Positions 51,666-64,000 of a stretch of 64,000 nt of DNA are shown piece after piece. The translations under genes and the position numbers were made by a program. The stretch covers positions 10,104,501 to 10,168,500 of the forward strand of contig NC_092520.1 in assembly GCF_037038585.1 (NCBI RefSeq). Reading direction: 5' to 3'. The notes beneath the pieces are model-generated. The model was not told the origin of the DNA. It saw nothing but the letters and a program-made list of their open reading frames with translations, and searched no databases. The DNA comes from Patagioenas fasciata (lineage: Eukaryota; Chordata; Aves; Columbiformes; Columbidae). Numbering within the stretch: position 1 is the stretch's first letter; each line of letters starts with the position of its first letter.

Positions 51666-53239
51666 CTGTGAAGATATAAAATATAAAAAAATAAGTTTTT
51701 CAAGTGTATATATATATGGCCAGGCAAAACAGACCTGAATACTGTACAACAAAATACAGTTGTTTGACATTTACATGTACTTTTCTGCTCCTCAAAATTC
51801 TCTTATGTAGTGACTCCAGATAGCTTTTAAATGAAGACTAAATATCACTGAAGGCAATGTAATGTAGTAAAAAAAAACAACTAGACAACACACAGACAAA
51901 AAACAGAATCCCAGCTGACAAAAAATAACAAATGTGTATAAATTTTGTATGATACTCAGCAATTAATGTTCCTGATGTTACTTAAACAGCAGGAGTTCCC
52001 CAGGTGTGTGATATGTGGCGTTATAGCTGATAGCCTTTTGTACATGAGTGAATATTGTTGTACCCAAGGGGAAAGTAACACTGCTCAAGTGTTTTATTGA
52101 ACACCCTCCTACAACGATGAAATTCACCTGTGATGCAACACTTGGGAAAAGTAAAGGTATAATTTGGTCATGATGTGTTCTAAGCTTACACTTGTAAATA
52201 CCTTACAGGGGTCAATAAGTAGATCTTTTAATAAACAATGAACAAAATGCTTTTAACTTGTAGCAGAGTGTAACACGATGATAACATGCTTAATAAGAGT
52301 ATTGTTTCATGGCGGATTTATAACCATCAGCTTTATAATACATGAGGCTTATTCATTTATTAATGGAGATGCCTGGAGAAATGGATTTTGTGCCCTATGG
52401 AAGAGTTCAACATTTGGAAATCTGACTGGACTCAAGATTAGATGAATACATGACATCTCCAAGTATTTCACAGAATTAAATAGTTTTAAGTATTTCAATA
52501 CAAAAACATATTGAAACAGTTCATCCCAGTGACACCCAAAAGATGTAATATTTGATATTCATTAAAGTTGTAACATTGGTGTATAATGTCATGCAATATA
52601 TAATAGCCAGAACAAAATTGAAAATAAATATATAAATTAAATTAAATGGAGAAAGTTATGAAAAAGTTCTGAAATCTATTTAAAATTAGTATGAAACCTT
52701 TCCTTAAAAACGCTCTAAAACTCAACACTTTCCCCCAAGATATTTTGATAGAGAATGAACATTTTCATATTGAAAAAGTGCTCATCAGTTTTTCTCTTCT
52801 CTTTCCAAAAGCTCTTTTTATTCTGAAAGCTTCTTTGGTTAAGCCTACTCTAACCCCCAAATATGTAGTTGGATCACCATTCCACAGGCATTCTGGAGCT
52901 GCTTACTCCAAGTTCGAATGCTGTCCTGCTTCATCTGCTCTACTGGTTGAGTCAGGTGTAAGGCTTCTCCTACCAAAAGCACCATATTATGACAACATCA
53001 CACAGGACACGTGGTTTGGATCACTCGAATGAACATGGTGCAGGTTTTTTTTGGCAGTCAGATGGAACACAGAAATCAGCAGTGGCCATGTGTATTCTTT
53101 TGCCTTTTTCTCTTCTAAACACGCTATACGGGATGCACAGGAATTACAGACAGAGGATCTGGCCTGGCATTGTCCCAGGGCTGCTCCTCTTGTTCACAGA
53201 CATATCACACTGCCCTAAGGCCACTTGCTGTTTGCTTAC

Positions 53240-53335
53240 CTGGTCATTGTAGCTCTCCCACCATTCCCCATACTCCCTTTTGGGGTGAAACACTCTATTT
53301 CCGACTTGTGCGGGGCCAGTCTCCTGCCTTTGTAC
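53240..53335 (-). CDS. GRM5: GRM5 alternative cassette exon (mGluR5b insert)
   Basis: This exon is exactly 96 bp, so it adds 32 residues without changing frame. The acceptor 'tttattag' precedes 53335 and the donor 'gtaagc' follows 53240. The peptide reads, after a split Arg codon, YKGRRLAPHKSEIECF then TPKGSMGNGGRATMT, matching the known mGluR5b insert with a few substitutions (Gly for Asp, Pro for Gln, Thr for Ser). It ends in AG, which joins the C at the start of the last exon to make Ser and continues SNGKSV. The insert lies in the tail about 50 residues after the seventh helix. In mammals the 5b form rises during development while 5a dominates early. Plus-strand open frames over this position are shadows. 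Confidence 0.96.
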
Positions 53336-56300
53336 CTAATAAATCACGACAACAACAGGAGCAAACAGAAAGAGGTGATTGTGTGCTCAGCTTTCTGTGA
53401 CAGCTGCTGTGAAAAGGGCCATGCACATAAAGGTTACTGTGGCGGTGGTGGGTTATAGTGCAAAGCAGCTGTGGGGGTGGTGGAATTACTGCATAAATCC
53501 CCAGACCTGTGCTAGAGCAAATGAGGCTATGCAGGAGAGGTGCTCACCATTTTCTTTATATATACACATATGTACACATATAGGAGGAGCTAAAAAATTC
53601 TACAGAATAAATAATATGCTAACGTTTTGTCTTCGGTATTTTTTGGAGTTAGACCAAAATGCTTGGCTAAACAGTTTAAGGGAAACAACACTTAAAGTAA
53701 GGATCAGTGAGAAATCAGCTGGTAGCCACATTCTCAATCCTAACTCAATCTCTTTCTCTGATTCCTCATCTCTGAAAAAATTGACTTGCTCCTCTGCCTG
53801 TCAAGGCAAGAACCAGTGTAGCTGATTGCTTGGATAAAATTTGTGTGGGCTCACAGTTCATGTAATGAATGGGCCTTCCTCTCTCCGCTAGCAATAAAAG
53901 GAAGCTAGATGACTTACTGAGAGATACAGACATAAATTCCAATTAAATCAATTTAAATCCTAGAGCTCAGTGCAGTACTGTGAATGTTTTAAATTCCATA
54001 CCTTGCACTTGGATGAAAAATTCACTTGGATAAATGGTTTAAATCTTGAGGATCTAACTAATCCCTGAATAGGATACCAGGATAAGACCTGGTCATTGTT
54101 TACTCTCTGAGCAATTAATTGGGATTTGAGCATTGAAGAGGTCTTATGTTGGCTCTCTTCCCAGTGGTGAATTTCACCCTAATTGTACAAATTATCCTGC
54201 TAGATATATATATATATTTAAATGTTTTAATGAAACTTGAGGAAAATGCCTACAGATGTCTTCTCAAAGTGTTTGTATTATCCCATTCCCACATGCATTG
54301 TGGATATTGAACACACTTCTGTATGGAAGCTTGCACATTTTAACACTGCTAACATAATGGAATAAATTACTTATTTATTGCTTGTCCATTAACATGATCT
54401 AGATAGCAAAAGTTACCTCAAGGTGAACAGCCCTGTAGAAGAGAAATGACCTAAGTGCACACAAAGTGAGGCTGAACTTTGGATGCAGTTATAGCAGACT
54501 CTCAGAGGCAGAATACATTGCATAAATAACTGAGGAAGAAGCTTAGTGAATCTGAGGGTGAACCGGAGACAGTAAAATGAGGTGTGCTCAGTGCAAAGAA
54601 GTCCTTTAATTTACAAATTATAACCTTACTGAAAGGAGGAACAACAGGAGCTTTGCAGACTGGCTGCCAAGGTTTCAGTGCAATCCAGCGTGCAGTATAT
54701 GCAGTGCTCCCAGATAGGCATGAAGCTTGTGCAGGGCACATAAATATTAAATGGAAGTCGATTCCTAGAGCAGAGGAAAAACTGGAGGAGCTTACAGAGT
54801 AGATGAATTCACTGGAAAATACAAAGGAAGTCAAGCTGGATCATACAAATTCAACTGGGATAGCCAGAGAGGAAAAGGAAAGAGAAAAGAATGTGTAGAA
54901 ACTTCACAGGAAAGGAAATAAAGTTGGGGTGAAGGTGTTAGACATCAAAGAAAGTAGAGTTTAGGAAAAGTGGGAAGGAGAGAGTTACATTTAGACCCGA
55001 TAACCAAAAGAGATACTTTGTGCCCTGCAAGACAGAAGGAGAGTAAGACTAAGGAAAGGAATTTGGAGACTCTAAATGCTCACAATAAGATGAGTACTGA
55101 AAAACAGCCAACAGAAGGAAACAAGAGGTGAGTGACCTTGGTAACTCCATCATGAAGAATCCCTGGTAAGGGTGCATGTGATCCAGACAGAGAAACCCCA
55201 CAAATTGCCCACTTCCCAGTTGTTAGTGTAAATTTCACTGCCCTTAAAGTCAGCAGAGAGACTACTATGAATCTCTCAAGTTTTTCCATCCACTCAAGAG
55301 CAAATTCCACCATCAGAAATCATATGTTGCCACAGAACGCCTCAAAGCTTTGAACCATAGTAACTGCTCCACTGCCATTAATTCAGTGCTAAATATCCAT
55401 GTCATTATGAAAACAGTGACCTAACTCTAATCGACGATTCTAGTGTGCAAAGTGCATGTAACCAATGCATGGAATCTGCAAAGTTCTTTGGGTGACTATT
55501 CTGGAAAGGAACAGCAGAGGTTCTGCAGAAAAAGGGCTTTCAGACCAGATAAAGGACATAATTTTGCTTCAGAATGTCTTGCATTAGAAGAATGTCCCCT
55601 TCCTGGTTGTTAAAACAAATGATTGTTTTAAAAGATTTAATGTGAGGAAAAAAATAAAACAAGCCCTCAAACATTTCTTCACAGTTGCCATTAAAAATGC
55701 TAATGTGAAAAATAATTTGGTTTTTCGGCTGGTGTATGGAAGAGGCATAAAACACTATATTTGAGCAGCATTTACAAGAATAGATTTTTCTTTGTCAATT
55801 CTAGGACTATATATCGATTAGAAAAGAGAAATATTTCTGTACAGAAAGGCAGCTACTGAAGTCTGTTGAAGGATTTAAAAGATTTTGGGTCACTTTTAAG
55901 TGTTTTTTTGGGGTCTTTGAGTGTGACATTGTGGGCTATGTAATTTTTTTTTTTTTGCACAGGATGAGTTGTCTTAAGAAAAATGTTCAATATGTTTTAT
56001 AAGTAGTGATTAGTGATAGGACATTTGGGAAGTAATCCCCAGTGATTCAATCACTGCAGTGCTTGTCCATTAACCAAACACTGTTGCGTCACTCTATCTT
56101 ACACAGCAGCGCCCTGCACTCTCCAGGCGATCAGTAGATACAAGGAAACTTAATCCTGCACAGAGAGAAACAGTGCCAGCACTTGATGTACATGTGATAC
56201 GTGGCAGGAACTGCCAGTGGGACTGCTTGGGTTTGAAGGACTTTCCTTGCCTTCTCATCTTCCAACAAAACTCCTCTTGTGGACCAAAACTGATAGATGC

Positions 56301-57510
56301 TATGGGAAACAAAGGGGGAATATGGGACTCATCATCCTGAATGAGACCACTACAATGTTGTGGAAACCAGTTTTAACATGTAGTCTTTAGATATGGATTT
56401 TATTGAACTATGCCTATACTTTAGAACCATGAGCTGGTGTCCTGGTGGTCCTTCTCACTCTAACTTCATGTTAGAATGAGACCCAAGTGTGCTCATGGCC
56501 CCTTCTGGCCCTGGTCTCTCCTGTTTTCCATGCAGAAGGTCTTGGATGGACCAGCAGTCCATTCTATATGGCAGTAGATGTGCTATCTGGAGGATGTTGC
56601 TGGGCCAGACCTGGAAGATGTGCCATAGCCCACATTTCTGTATAGTTTGGTCAAAACTTGGTCAAATTCTTGATAAACAGTCTATGGGTAGAATGTTGTA
56701 GTGATACACAGTTCCTGTTAGAATGTCCACACTACACTGGCTGAGAAAGGCTACCCAAAAGACAAATGGTTGCAATAGTGAAAAGCAGTTGCTTCAGATA
56801 ATCCATCCTCTGGAAAAAAGAAAAAAAATCTAGCTATTGGAAACTGACTTTTACTCGTAGACGTATTTTTTTTTACTCTCCCCTTTTTTCAGTAGGAAGT
56901 TTAAAAGATGTCTCAGAATACTCTTTTTTTAAAAAAAAAAAAACAGTGCAAAGCAAAGGTAATTTGCTGTGTTGAAGATGGAGAGCTGTCATCAATCCAT
57001 ATTTCAAACGCAACCTCATACTGCATTGCAGAAATGTTATTAATTATTGAGCACCAAATGTGTGCTTGGCACTGCTAAGCCCAGAGGAAGAGTGTAGCTC
57101 TAATCAACACAGGAGCAGTGTCGTAATGAAACTGTACCTTGCAAGGGTGGAAAAAGTGATGTTTCCACAGAAACACTTCAGAGGTGGGAGGGTTTAGGGC
57201 CATATTTCATTGTAGGGCAATGGTTAATGGCATATTGGGAACATAAGTTCAGGATGACAGTGACTAATTTCTAAGATCCTTGTTAATTAATGAGACTCCA
57301 ATTTTTGGTCTGAGATACTGAAAATGGTGTTAAGTGTCTAAAATTCTGAATCAAGCTTTTCCCCACAAGTTAACAATAATCAAATAAGGTAATATCTATT
57401 ACAAATTTCAATCCTGAACTTCTTATTTTGGCTATTTTGAAATAAACCTGAAACAAGACTTTTTTAAAGCCCTGAAAGATAAAATTAATGGAGACGAGAA
57501 GGGAAGGGAA

Positions 57511-57660
57511 GGAGAGGAGAGGAGAGGAGAGGAGAGGAGAGGAGAGGAGAGGAGAGGAGAGGAGAGGAGAGGAGAGGAGAGGAGAGGAGAGGAGAGGAGA
57601 GGAGAGGAGAGGGGAGGGGAGGGGAGGGGAGGGGAGGGGAGGGGAGGGGAGGGGAGGGGA
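57511..57660 (+). repeat. (GGAGA)20 then (GGGGA)10 pentanucleotide array
   Basis: Exactly 20 perfect GGAGA units (57511-57610) are followed directly by 10 perfect GGGGA units (57611-57660). The preceding 20 bases are looser GGGAA units. Open frames across it on both strands are repeat artefacts. Confidence 0.97.
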
Positions 57661-59514
57661 GGAGATGGGATTCAGAAAGTTTTACAGTGTATTGAGGAAA
57701 TACGGTCTTTTTAGTTTTCATGATTTTCACAGAATGTCTTCAATGTGAATATGCCTGGAACTTGGACAGATGGCTGAACATTAAAAAGCCATTGATGTTT
57801 CCGGACTCAGTTAAATATTTTGATTATCAGATCTTACATACAAATAGTATTATTCACCTGTGATATTACTTGGTCTTGATATTAAGAAATGGTGAAGAAC
57901 TTGCATTTCAAAGCAGCAGAGATAAGGCTGGACTTATCTTTCTGGGTAAGAAAAAATATATATGAAGATTTCTGCATAAATAGTGAAGAAAGAAATACAA
58001 AAATATTTAGCACTGTAACAGTATGGGCTGCTTTGAACTGCAAAAATACCATGTTCATGAAAATGAGTTCTGTGAGACTGGTCACGATCTCTTGACATTG
58101 CATCACATCACACTGAATACTTTTAAAGGAGTCTCAGCTTATTGTGTGACATTTTCCCATTTATATAATGGCTAAAATAAATTTGTTTTGTATTTTTGAA
58201 GTGCAGCATATTTTCCTTTTTTTTTCTTTTTCTTTTTTCTTTTTTATTACAGCTTATTCTAATTAGACAATCATATGCAATTGCAGCTACCAGAATGTTT
58301 ATTTACCTTCTGCCAAAAAGAGGATTTCTGAAATGCTGGACAAACCATAGTATAGAATTTTTGTACATTATGGTCTTGTTTACAAAACACTTATTGTTCT
58401 ATCCATTCTTCACATTATATTGAAATTCTGTCATCTCTTCAGGTATATACAAATAGAGATGCCATAGGAAGATGTCATTATTTTATTTATTATTTCCTTC
58501 ATTATGTTGAAAAGGGGAGCTGCACCTCATTTGCTCTGAAGCATTTTAAATGTTAGAAACTTCTCTAGGTTTGTGAAATGGATGGATAGCGATCTGCTTT
58601 GCAATGCCTTACCTTGACATTGTTTTAACATGACATTTTTAAATTTTGCTGATTTACAAGAAAACTTTCTCTTTTCCAATGCTTTTTATTACTTGCATCT
58701 GTTATGCTATGCTGTATATTTAATTTATTAACTCTTTTTTGTTTTCTAATGTTTTACATCTTTAGATTTTTAACCTTTCTTTTTCTTTTACCTCATCATT
58801 GCATTGTGGCCTGTAAAATTATTTTTTGTTTGTTTATTTTTACAATGTGTAATTGTATTGTAAGTCATCAGCTGACAGTAAATGGGATAATCACCACAAT
58901 ATATAATACTATAATCAAAACTGCAGCAAGTTAATAGAGAGTTTTGTGTTTATATACTTTAAAGGACACCTGCCTTGAATTTCAGTCCCAGTTGTTAAAA
59001 AAACATCTGTAACCAAATGCAGCTAAGTCAGCTGAAATTAAAGCTCTACCAGTCCTCATGAACTTCCAGTATTCAAATACAAATATTATTCTTTATAATT
59101 CATACAGGTATTTCCATAGTGGCAGCGTGACCCGTGTCTTGTCTGGACCTTGCAAGGAGGGTGGATGCCCCAGTCTTCCTTTTGCTAAATTAGTTACAAT
59201 GCCAGTTCTTGTCAAAGTTTATGCTGGAAAGAACCATAAGTTCCTTCAGTAGATAAACCTGGGCTCAGGTCTGATGACAGTTTGCAACAGGATCTACATC
59301 AAGCATGTTAATGGACATCAGACCATCTTCACGGTTTGTCTGGGTGCCCTTCAGCATGACTGAAAAGAAAATATTGATGTAGTATATGGTAGCATTTATT
59401 TGTCACCACAATTTTTGAAGACAGACTTGAAGATGGAAAAAAAAGGTAAAAGGGGTAGACACTGCTATTAAAAACCACAAATTCCTTCTAATGTCTTTAT
59501 TCCCCTAAAAAAAC

Positions 59515-59688
59515 AAACCAAACCAAACCAAACCAAACCAAAAAAAAAAAAACAAAAACAAAACCAGAAACAAACTACTGGGTCCCTTCTTAACTGTTCT
59601 TTCCTTTTCCTTTTTCTTTTTTCTTTTTTTTTCTCCTTTCTTTTTTTCCTCCCTTATTTTTCCTTTTTTTTTTTTTTTTTTTTTTTCC
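59515..59688 (+). repeat. (CCAAA)n, A-rich and pyrimidine low-complexity block
   Basis: Five or so CCAAA units and an A run (59515-59566) are followed, after a short spacer, by a 90-bp C/T-only stretch rich in T (59598-59688) ending in a 24-base T run. No mobile element is recognised around it. Confidence 0.9.
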
Positions 59689-61071
59689 TGTAGTATACTA
59701 GCAAGACTGCATTTTGCAATCCAGAGCATATTTGTGTAAGAGCAGGCAGGGAACTATTTACAACATAGTTTAATTTGTACAGTTCACCTATGATATTTGG
59801 TTCAAAATGATGGAGACACTGTCTTAATAATATAAATAATTCCAAAAATTAAGCTTGAATACTTGTGCTCAATTAATGCTGCCAAACAATTTATATCAGT
59901 CAAACTGTATTTCACTTAAATTTAAGTTGAGGGCAAAACTGAAAACAACAAGACTAGCACTGCACATAAATTAAAAATCATTGTAATCAGGGCATTCAAG
60001 AATATCAGTTCATTATACAGATGGAATGTTTTAGCAGCAATTTATCAAAATCTTTCAGACTTTGTACCTTTTACTGAGTTTCATAAAATATTCTTCAGTC
60101 ATTTCACAATATCTGAAGTTTAATTAATCACAGCATCAGACCTGTCCAAAAAGACAGCGGGACTAATTTATTTAGGGAAAAATGAAGGACTCAAATTATT
60201 CAGTAATCTTGCAATCTAAATTTTTGTAGCATATTAGATTAAAATAGTTCTGAGTGATCCATTTGGGAACTGTTTCATTAATAAATGAAGATTAATCAGT
60301 CAAAAGGATAATGACTTCCTTTTAAAAGTCAAAGATATTTTCCTGCATGCATGAAAATTATTTTCTAGCAAGGCTATAAAGCAAACCAATAATATCTTGT
60401 TGTGTCATTATGGATATCACTTTTTTAAATAAGAGCAATACCCTTTGATCCAAACTTAAATTGGTACCTGTTCTAATGAAATGACATTGTGTAAGAAGCT
60501 TAACCCTTACTTTTTTGCCATTGACTCATAGTACAAAGCCATCTTAACACTTCAGTGCAATTTGCAGTAAATGGTTCCCTTAAACAGCACCTGTAGAAAT
60601 TAACATTTTTTGGGGTACATGATGATTTCTCAGTGACATATTTTGCCTTACAGTAATCTCTACTCTTGTTTTCTTCAGCACTTTAAGTTTTCAGCTTTCA
60701 CAGGAATTTCTTGCATTGAGATGAGCAACGTCTAGAAGCTGGTCACTGCTACACTGCAAAGCTAATAATAAAGGCCTGGTGGATGAAGCACTTGTGGGTA
60801 CAAGAGATGCAGCTTGGAATCTCTCATCTGCCATTATCTGGCATTAAAAAGCATTGTTCTTTTCACCAGGCTAGAAAATAACCTTCCGCTTTTTCCAATC
60901 AGTATTCATTTTATACAAGATAGAATGGCTCCACCAGGCTCCCTTAAGAAAGGAATCCATACTGGCATAACTGACAGGTTGCTGATATAACTTTGTATGA
61001 GAGGTGATACAACAGTCCTGAGATCAGTATCGTGAGGTTACAACCTCTTCTATATTCAGTTTCATAATTCT

Positions 61072-61306
61072 ATGAGTAAACCAGAGCAACTACCTGAAGA
61101 AACTGCAGGATCAATGGTTTTTATGAAGTTTGTGACTGTCATTCTACAGATTGAGAAAGTTGTGTTTTCCTTCGTTTTGCGAAGCAATGGACTGAATGGA
61201 GTGTTCTTAGTGTACTGTGTTACCATCAGATCAGTAGGAGTATCTCAGTCCGCTGGCTCTGAAGATGGTGAATATGAACCTATAACCCATGCCCTGACAA
61301 AGTCTG
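61072..61306 (+). other. Candidate first exon, antisense to the GRM5 intron
   Basis: An open frame begins at ATG 61072 and runs into a strong donor, 'tctggtaagta', with the exon ending at 61306 after 78 codons plus one base. The peptide (for example QSAGSEDGEYEPITHALTKS) is not recognised. A possible acceptor, 'tgtcattctacag', at 61149 would make it an internal exon instead. It pairs in phase with the segment at 62491-62646. This is a weak prediction. Confidence 0.2.
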
Positions 61307-62490
61307 GTAAGTAAGAAGTTTTAACAAATTAGTTTGGAAGAGAAGTGTATTGTTCTTTTATCATCATTCAAAATGTGTCAAAGAAATTGTTCAAGCTACA
61401 TAAAAATGAAGTCAAAACTGGCACTTGTACTGTAAGAACTGTGTCCCAGTAGAATATGCTGTAGCAGAACCTCATGATCAGTATCTTTCTCAATGGCCAT
61501 ACATGTGAGGAATGCGAACCAGCTTCAGCTTTCCACAAAACTCCCCCAGATTTTCTTGTACTCCAACTTCTTTACAGGACTGAAAGCTTCGTGTTAAATA
61601 AGAGCCCTTTTTCATCCCTCAGGCAACTTATCTTCCTGAGGCATAAGGAACTGGAGTCTCTCACATTTACACCTGAAATCCTCATGCTGACAATGCACGC
61701 ACATATTCTAAAAACATTTGGTCATGGCTTGGGGGCCATGGATTCAAATTTATCTACTTATTCAAAGATGTGGCTTTCAACTGGTCAAAATTTGATATCT
61801 GGGCAACAGGAATTTCATGCATTGCATCCTGGAGTCCCTTGGCATAGTGTGTGTAACAGCGGCAGAGGTTTATTCTGATGGGGATTCCCATTTGTCTGCG
61901 AACTCAGTGTCTTCCTGGGGCTTTTCTAATAATGCAACAGCAGTCATCAGACCTCGAAGAAGTTGTTGAAACAGCTAAGATTACTCAAGCTCGTTCAAGC
62001 CTGAAATTGTTGGTTCATTTGTTTTTTGAGTGCTTTAAATGGATTCCAGTCAGATTCAGAATTAGAAGGAATGTTGGAAAAATTTTCCTGAGGGAAAAAA
62101 GGGTGGGCATGCCTGGGCAACAGATTAAAAATACTGCTCAGTCCTTTTGCTTAAATGAAAAATGACTTTTAGCAATCTTAACTCATTTAGAAGATGATAA
62201 TGTCTTATATTGTTTCAGGAGAGTACTTTTGCCTTGTACTGGGCACCTACCAGCTTCTGTCTTTTGAGAATGTCATAGAAGAAACCTGAATGCCTCCCAC
62301 ATCATCACAGGGACCATGGACAACTGGCAGTTAAAAAAACCTGCAGCTACCTAATTCTTTTCTTCTGTTTCTCACTGTCACTGAAAATATAAATAAATAG
62401 GAAAGCATTATTAATTATATCTCTATTCTGCAAGCAGAGAGCCTTACCTGGGGATTGCAAGGGTGTTATCTGACCGCACTCTTCTTTCAG

Positions 62491-62646
62491 AGGTTCCTGC
62501 CCCACTGCCTGAACAGCTCTGCTGTTTGTGTCTAGGTCACAGTTTGATATCTGGAATGGTGCCAGGTTCCTTTTGGTTTTCCTATGCCATGCTACAGGCT
62601 AAAACGGTGCAGACTTTGCTGCTGAAGCAACTGAACAATGCTGAAG
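62491..62646 (+). other. Candidate second exon, antisense to the GRM5 intron
   Basis: The acceptor 'cactcttctttcag' precedes 62491 and the donor 'gtgggt' follows 62646. The first two bases (AG) complete the single G left by the exon ending at 61306 to make GAG (Glu), and the frame stays open (VPAPLPEQLCCLCLGHSL...). It ends one base into a codon, so a further exon would be needed. The product is unrecognised and may be non-coding. Confidence 0.2.
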
Positions 62647-64000
62647 GTGGGTTGGGGACCTCCGAAAAAAGCAGCTAATGGCAGAAACCATTGTGGCATC
62701 CATGACCAACAGTGACTTGAGAGGAATTTAAAGGGCAGCGATAAAAATATTTGTAGGATTTTTAAGACTTCTTAGTACATATATGTGGCAGAGACAGAGT
62801 ATTTAGGATTGTTTTTAACACTTTACTGATTACTCAGAACAGTTAATCATCTACCTTAAAGGAAAGCTAACTTTTCTATAGCTAGATAGAGAGAGATGCA
62901 TGTGCTCAAAGAGTCAGGATATGTAAGCTTGGAAAACAGAGCATGTATGTTTTAGGTCATTTAAAGACATGTCCCAGAAAAGATAAACACCTACAGTTGT
63001 ATGGAATCTAGGGCTAAGATATTAAAAATGAAAAATAAACTTTGGAACACCTGTTCTATCTCCCAGGCCAAGTTTAGCATGACTGAGACTTTTTCATGTG
63101 CTGTTCTGGCTAGAAATATCATAGTAGCAGGTCTTGTAGCAGAAATATACAGTCCTTATCTTAACAGGATATAGAGTTATTTGAGAATGAGGAAAGGATA
63201 AATTAGCTTTGTTTTGGACTCTTGCAAAAGGGCTGTGTAACATATATGATAATAGTTCCTGGGACATTAAGGTAAGATTTGCTCAATTTATGTATGACCT
63301 TATGAAACTAATTGGTAACATAACTGGGAACAGAAGGTCCGGATGCCTCTCTACTCAAGTTGTGTATTTTTGACTCCAGCTATGTAGTGTTCAGAATTCT
63401 TGTCTGGTTTGGTAGCCTTACTTTTAAATCAGGGTAGAATATCTTTTGGTGAGTACTTCTGAATCACAGTAGTCTACATGAAATGGTTTTCATTTCATTA
63501 GGTAATTAGTAGTTTTACTCTCTCTCTCTACATATTTCAGTATGTGAAGATTCATTCCAACACATATCCAAAGCTTCACTGAGTTTTATTAATTGAAGAA
63601 CACACCATACAAAATGTCTTTTAGGACCCTAACAGATGCATTGCTTTATTTAGGTAAAAGCAATCTTGTTATCTGTAATTTTGCAGCTGATGTGAAAGCT
63701 CTGAATGGAGCATTGGCATTATCTGTTTGACAATGATTTGATGCAATACTACACTGTGCTATAAATTAGTGTCAGGAAGCAAAATGCTAATGATAGGGGC
63801 CCTTCTATGCACTGGTGACTTAAATAGAATGTTTCTTTAAAATTCAGCAGTGACTCACTCTTTTAAATAAAACCCCTCTGAGCTATTTAAATAATGCCAT
63901 GTAGCTCTACTGCATATTTCCTTTGATTCTGAGTACTTCACTGTTTACTTGAATAACTATCCAAACAAAATTTTAAACATTTTACTGAATGATACCTCAA

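Larger units (their letters stand above)
45762..53239 (-). other. GRM5: GRM5 last intron
   Basis: Sequence between the mGluR5b cassette exon and the last coding exon, about 7.5 kb. It contains simple repeats at 46508-46525 and 46829-46863 and the candidate alternative terminal exon at 51482-51665. A Ser-rich open frame on the minus strand at 47680-47904 has no convincing splice acceptor in frame and is not called. Confidence 0.9.
53336..64000 (-). other. GRM5: GRM5 intron upstream of the 5b cassette
   Basis: I searched for the exon that should precede the cassette, encoding the end of the seven-helix domain and the segment ending in GSSGETL, and did not find it. This whole stretch is therefore taken as intron continuing beyond the window. 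It holds simple repeats at 57511-57660 and 59515-59688 and weak exon-like segments on the plus strand at 61-62.6 kb. Confidence 0.75.

Noticed and set aside
53379..53825. 148-codon plus-strand open frame next to the mGluR5b cassette
   Set aside because: No domain or conserved motif, and overlapping frames in the same area differ in every reading. The real coding signal here is on the minus strand at 53240-53335.
53336..64000. Search for the GRM5 exon upstream of the 5b cassette
   Set aside because: No minus-strand segment matching the end of the seven-helix domain or the GSSGETL region was found, so it is assumed to lie beyond position 64000.

Overview
The window is AT-rich vertebrate nuclear DNA with the hallmarks of a bird genome. 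All recognisable interspersed repeats are CR1-type LINE copies, with no mammalian SINEs. The one identifiable gene is GRM5, metabotropic glutamate receptor 5. A non-avian sauropsid cannot be strictly excluded.

GRM5 lies on the minus strand and only its 3' part is in the window. Two canonical exons are certain: the 96-bp cassette that makes the mGluR5b form (53240-53335) and the last coding exon (44939-45761), which ends in the conserved C-terminus. Upstream exons (extracellular domain, seven-helix domain, start of the tail) are not present and must lie beyond position 64000. The probable 3'UTR runs left from 44938, possibly to the AATAAA at 42187-42192.

The most interesting object is an exon-like segment at 51482-51665 on the same strand, between the cassette and the last exon. 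It has a good 3' splice site, the same splice phase as both known exons, and a 60-codon open frame ending in a stop. If spliced in, it would replace the long Homer-binding tail of the receptor with a short unrelated one.

From 1 to about 42 kb I see no protein-coding gene. The region contains CR1 fragments at about 0.8-1.1, 14.7-15.8, 17.8-19.8 (the longest, with a decayed reverse transcriptase), 24.8-27.2 (a cluster), 29.8-30.1 and 34.9-35.7 kb. It also holds a 1.36-kb GGAA-based purine array (21.6-22.9 kb) with an internal duplication, and a short imperfect hairpin at 16.75 kb. In human, CTSC lies on the 3' side of GRM5, but no CTSC sequence is recognisable here.

The right-hand third (45.8-64 kb) is GRM5 intron with simple repeats, including a clean (GGAGA)20-to-(GGGGA)10 switch at 57.5 kb. 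Weak exon-like open segments on the opposite strand occur at 61-62.6 kb and, outside the gene, at 39.6 kb. They are listed as candidates only.
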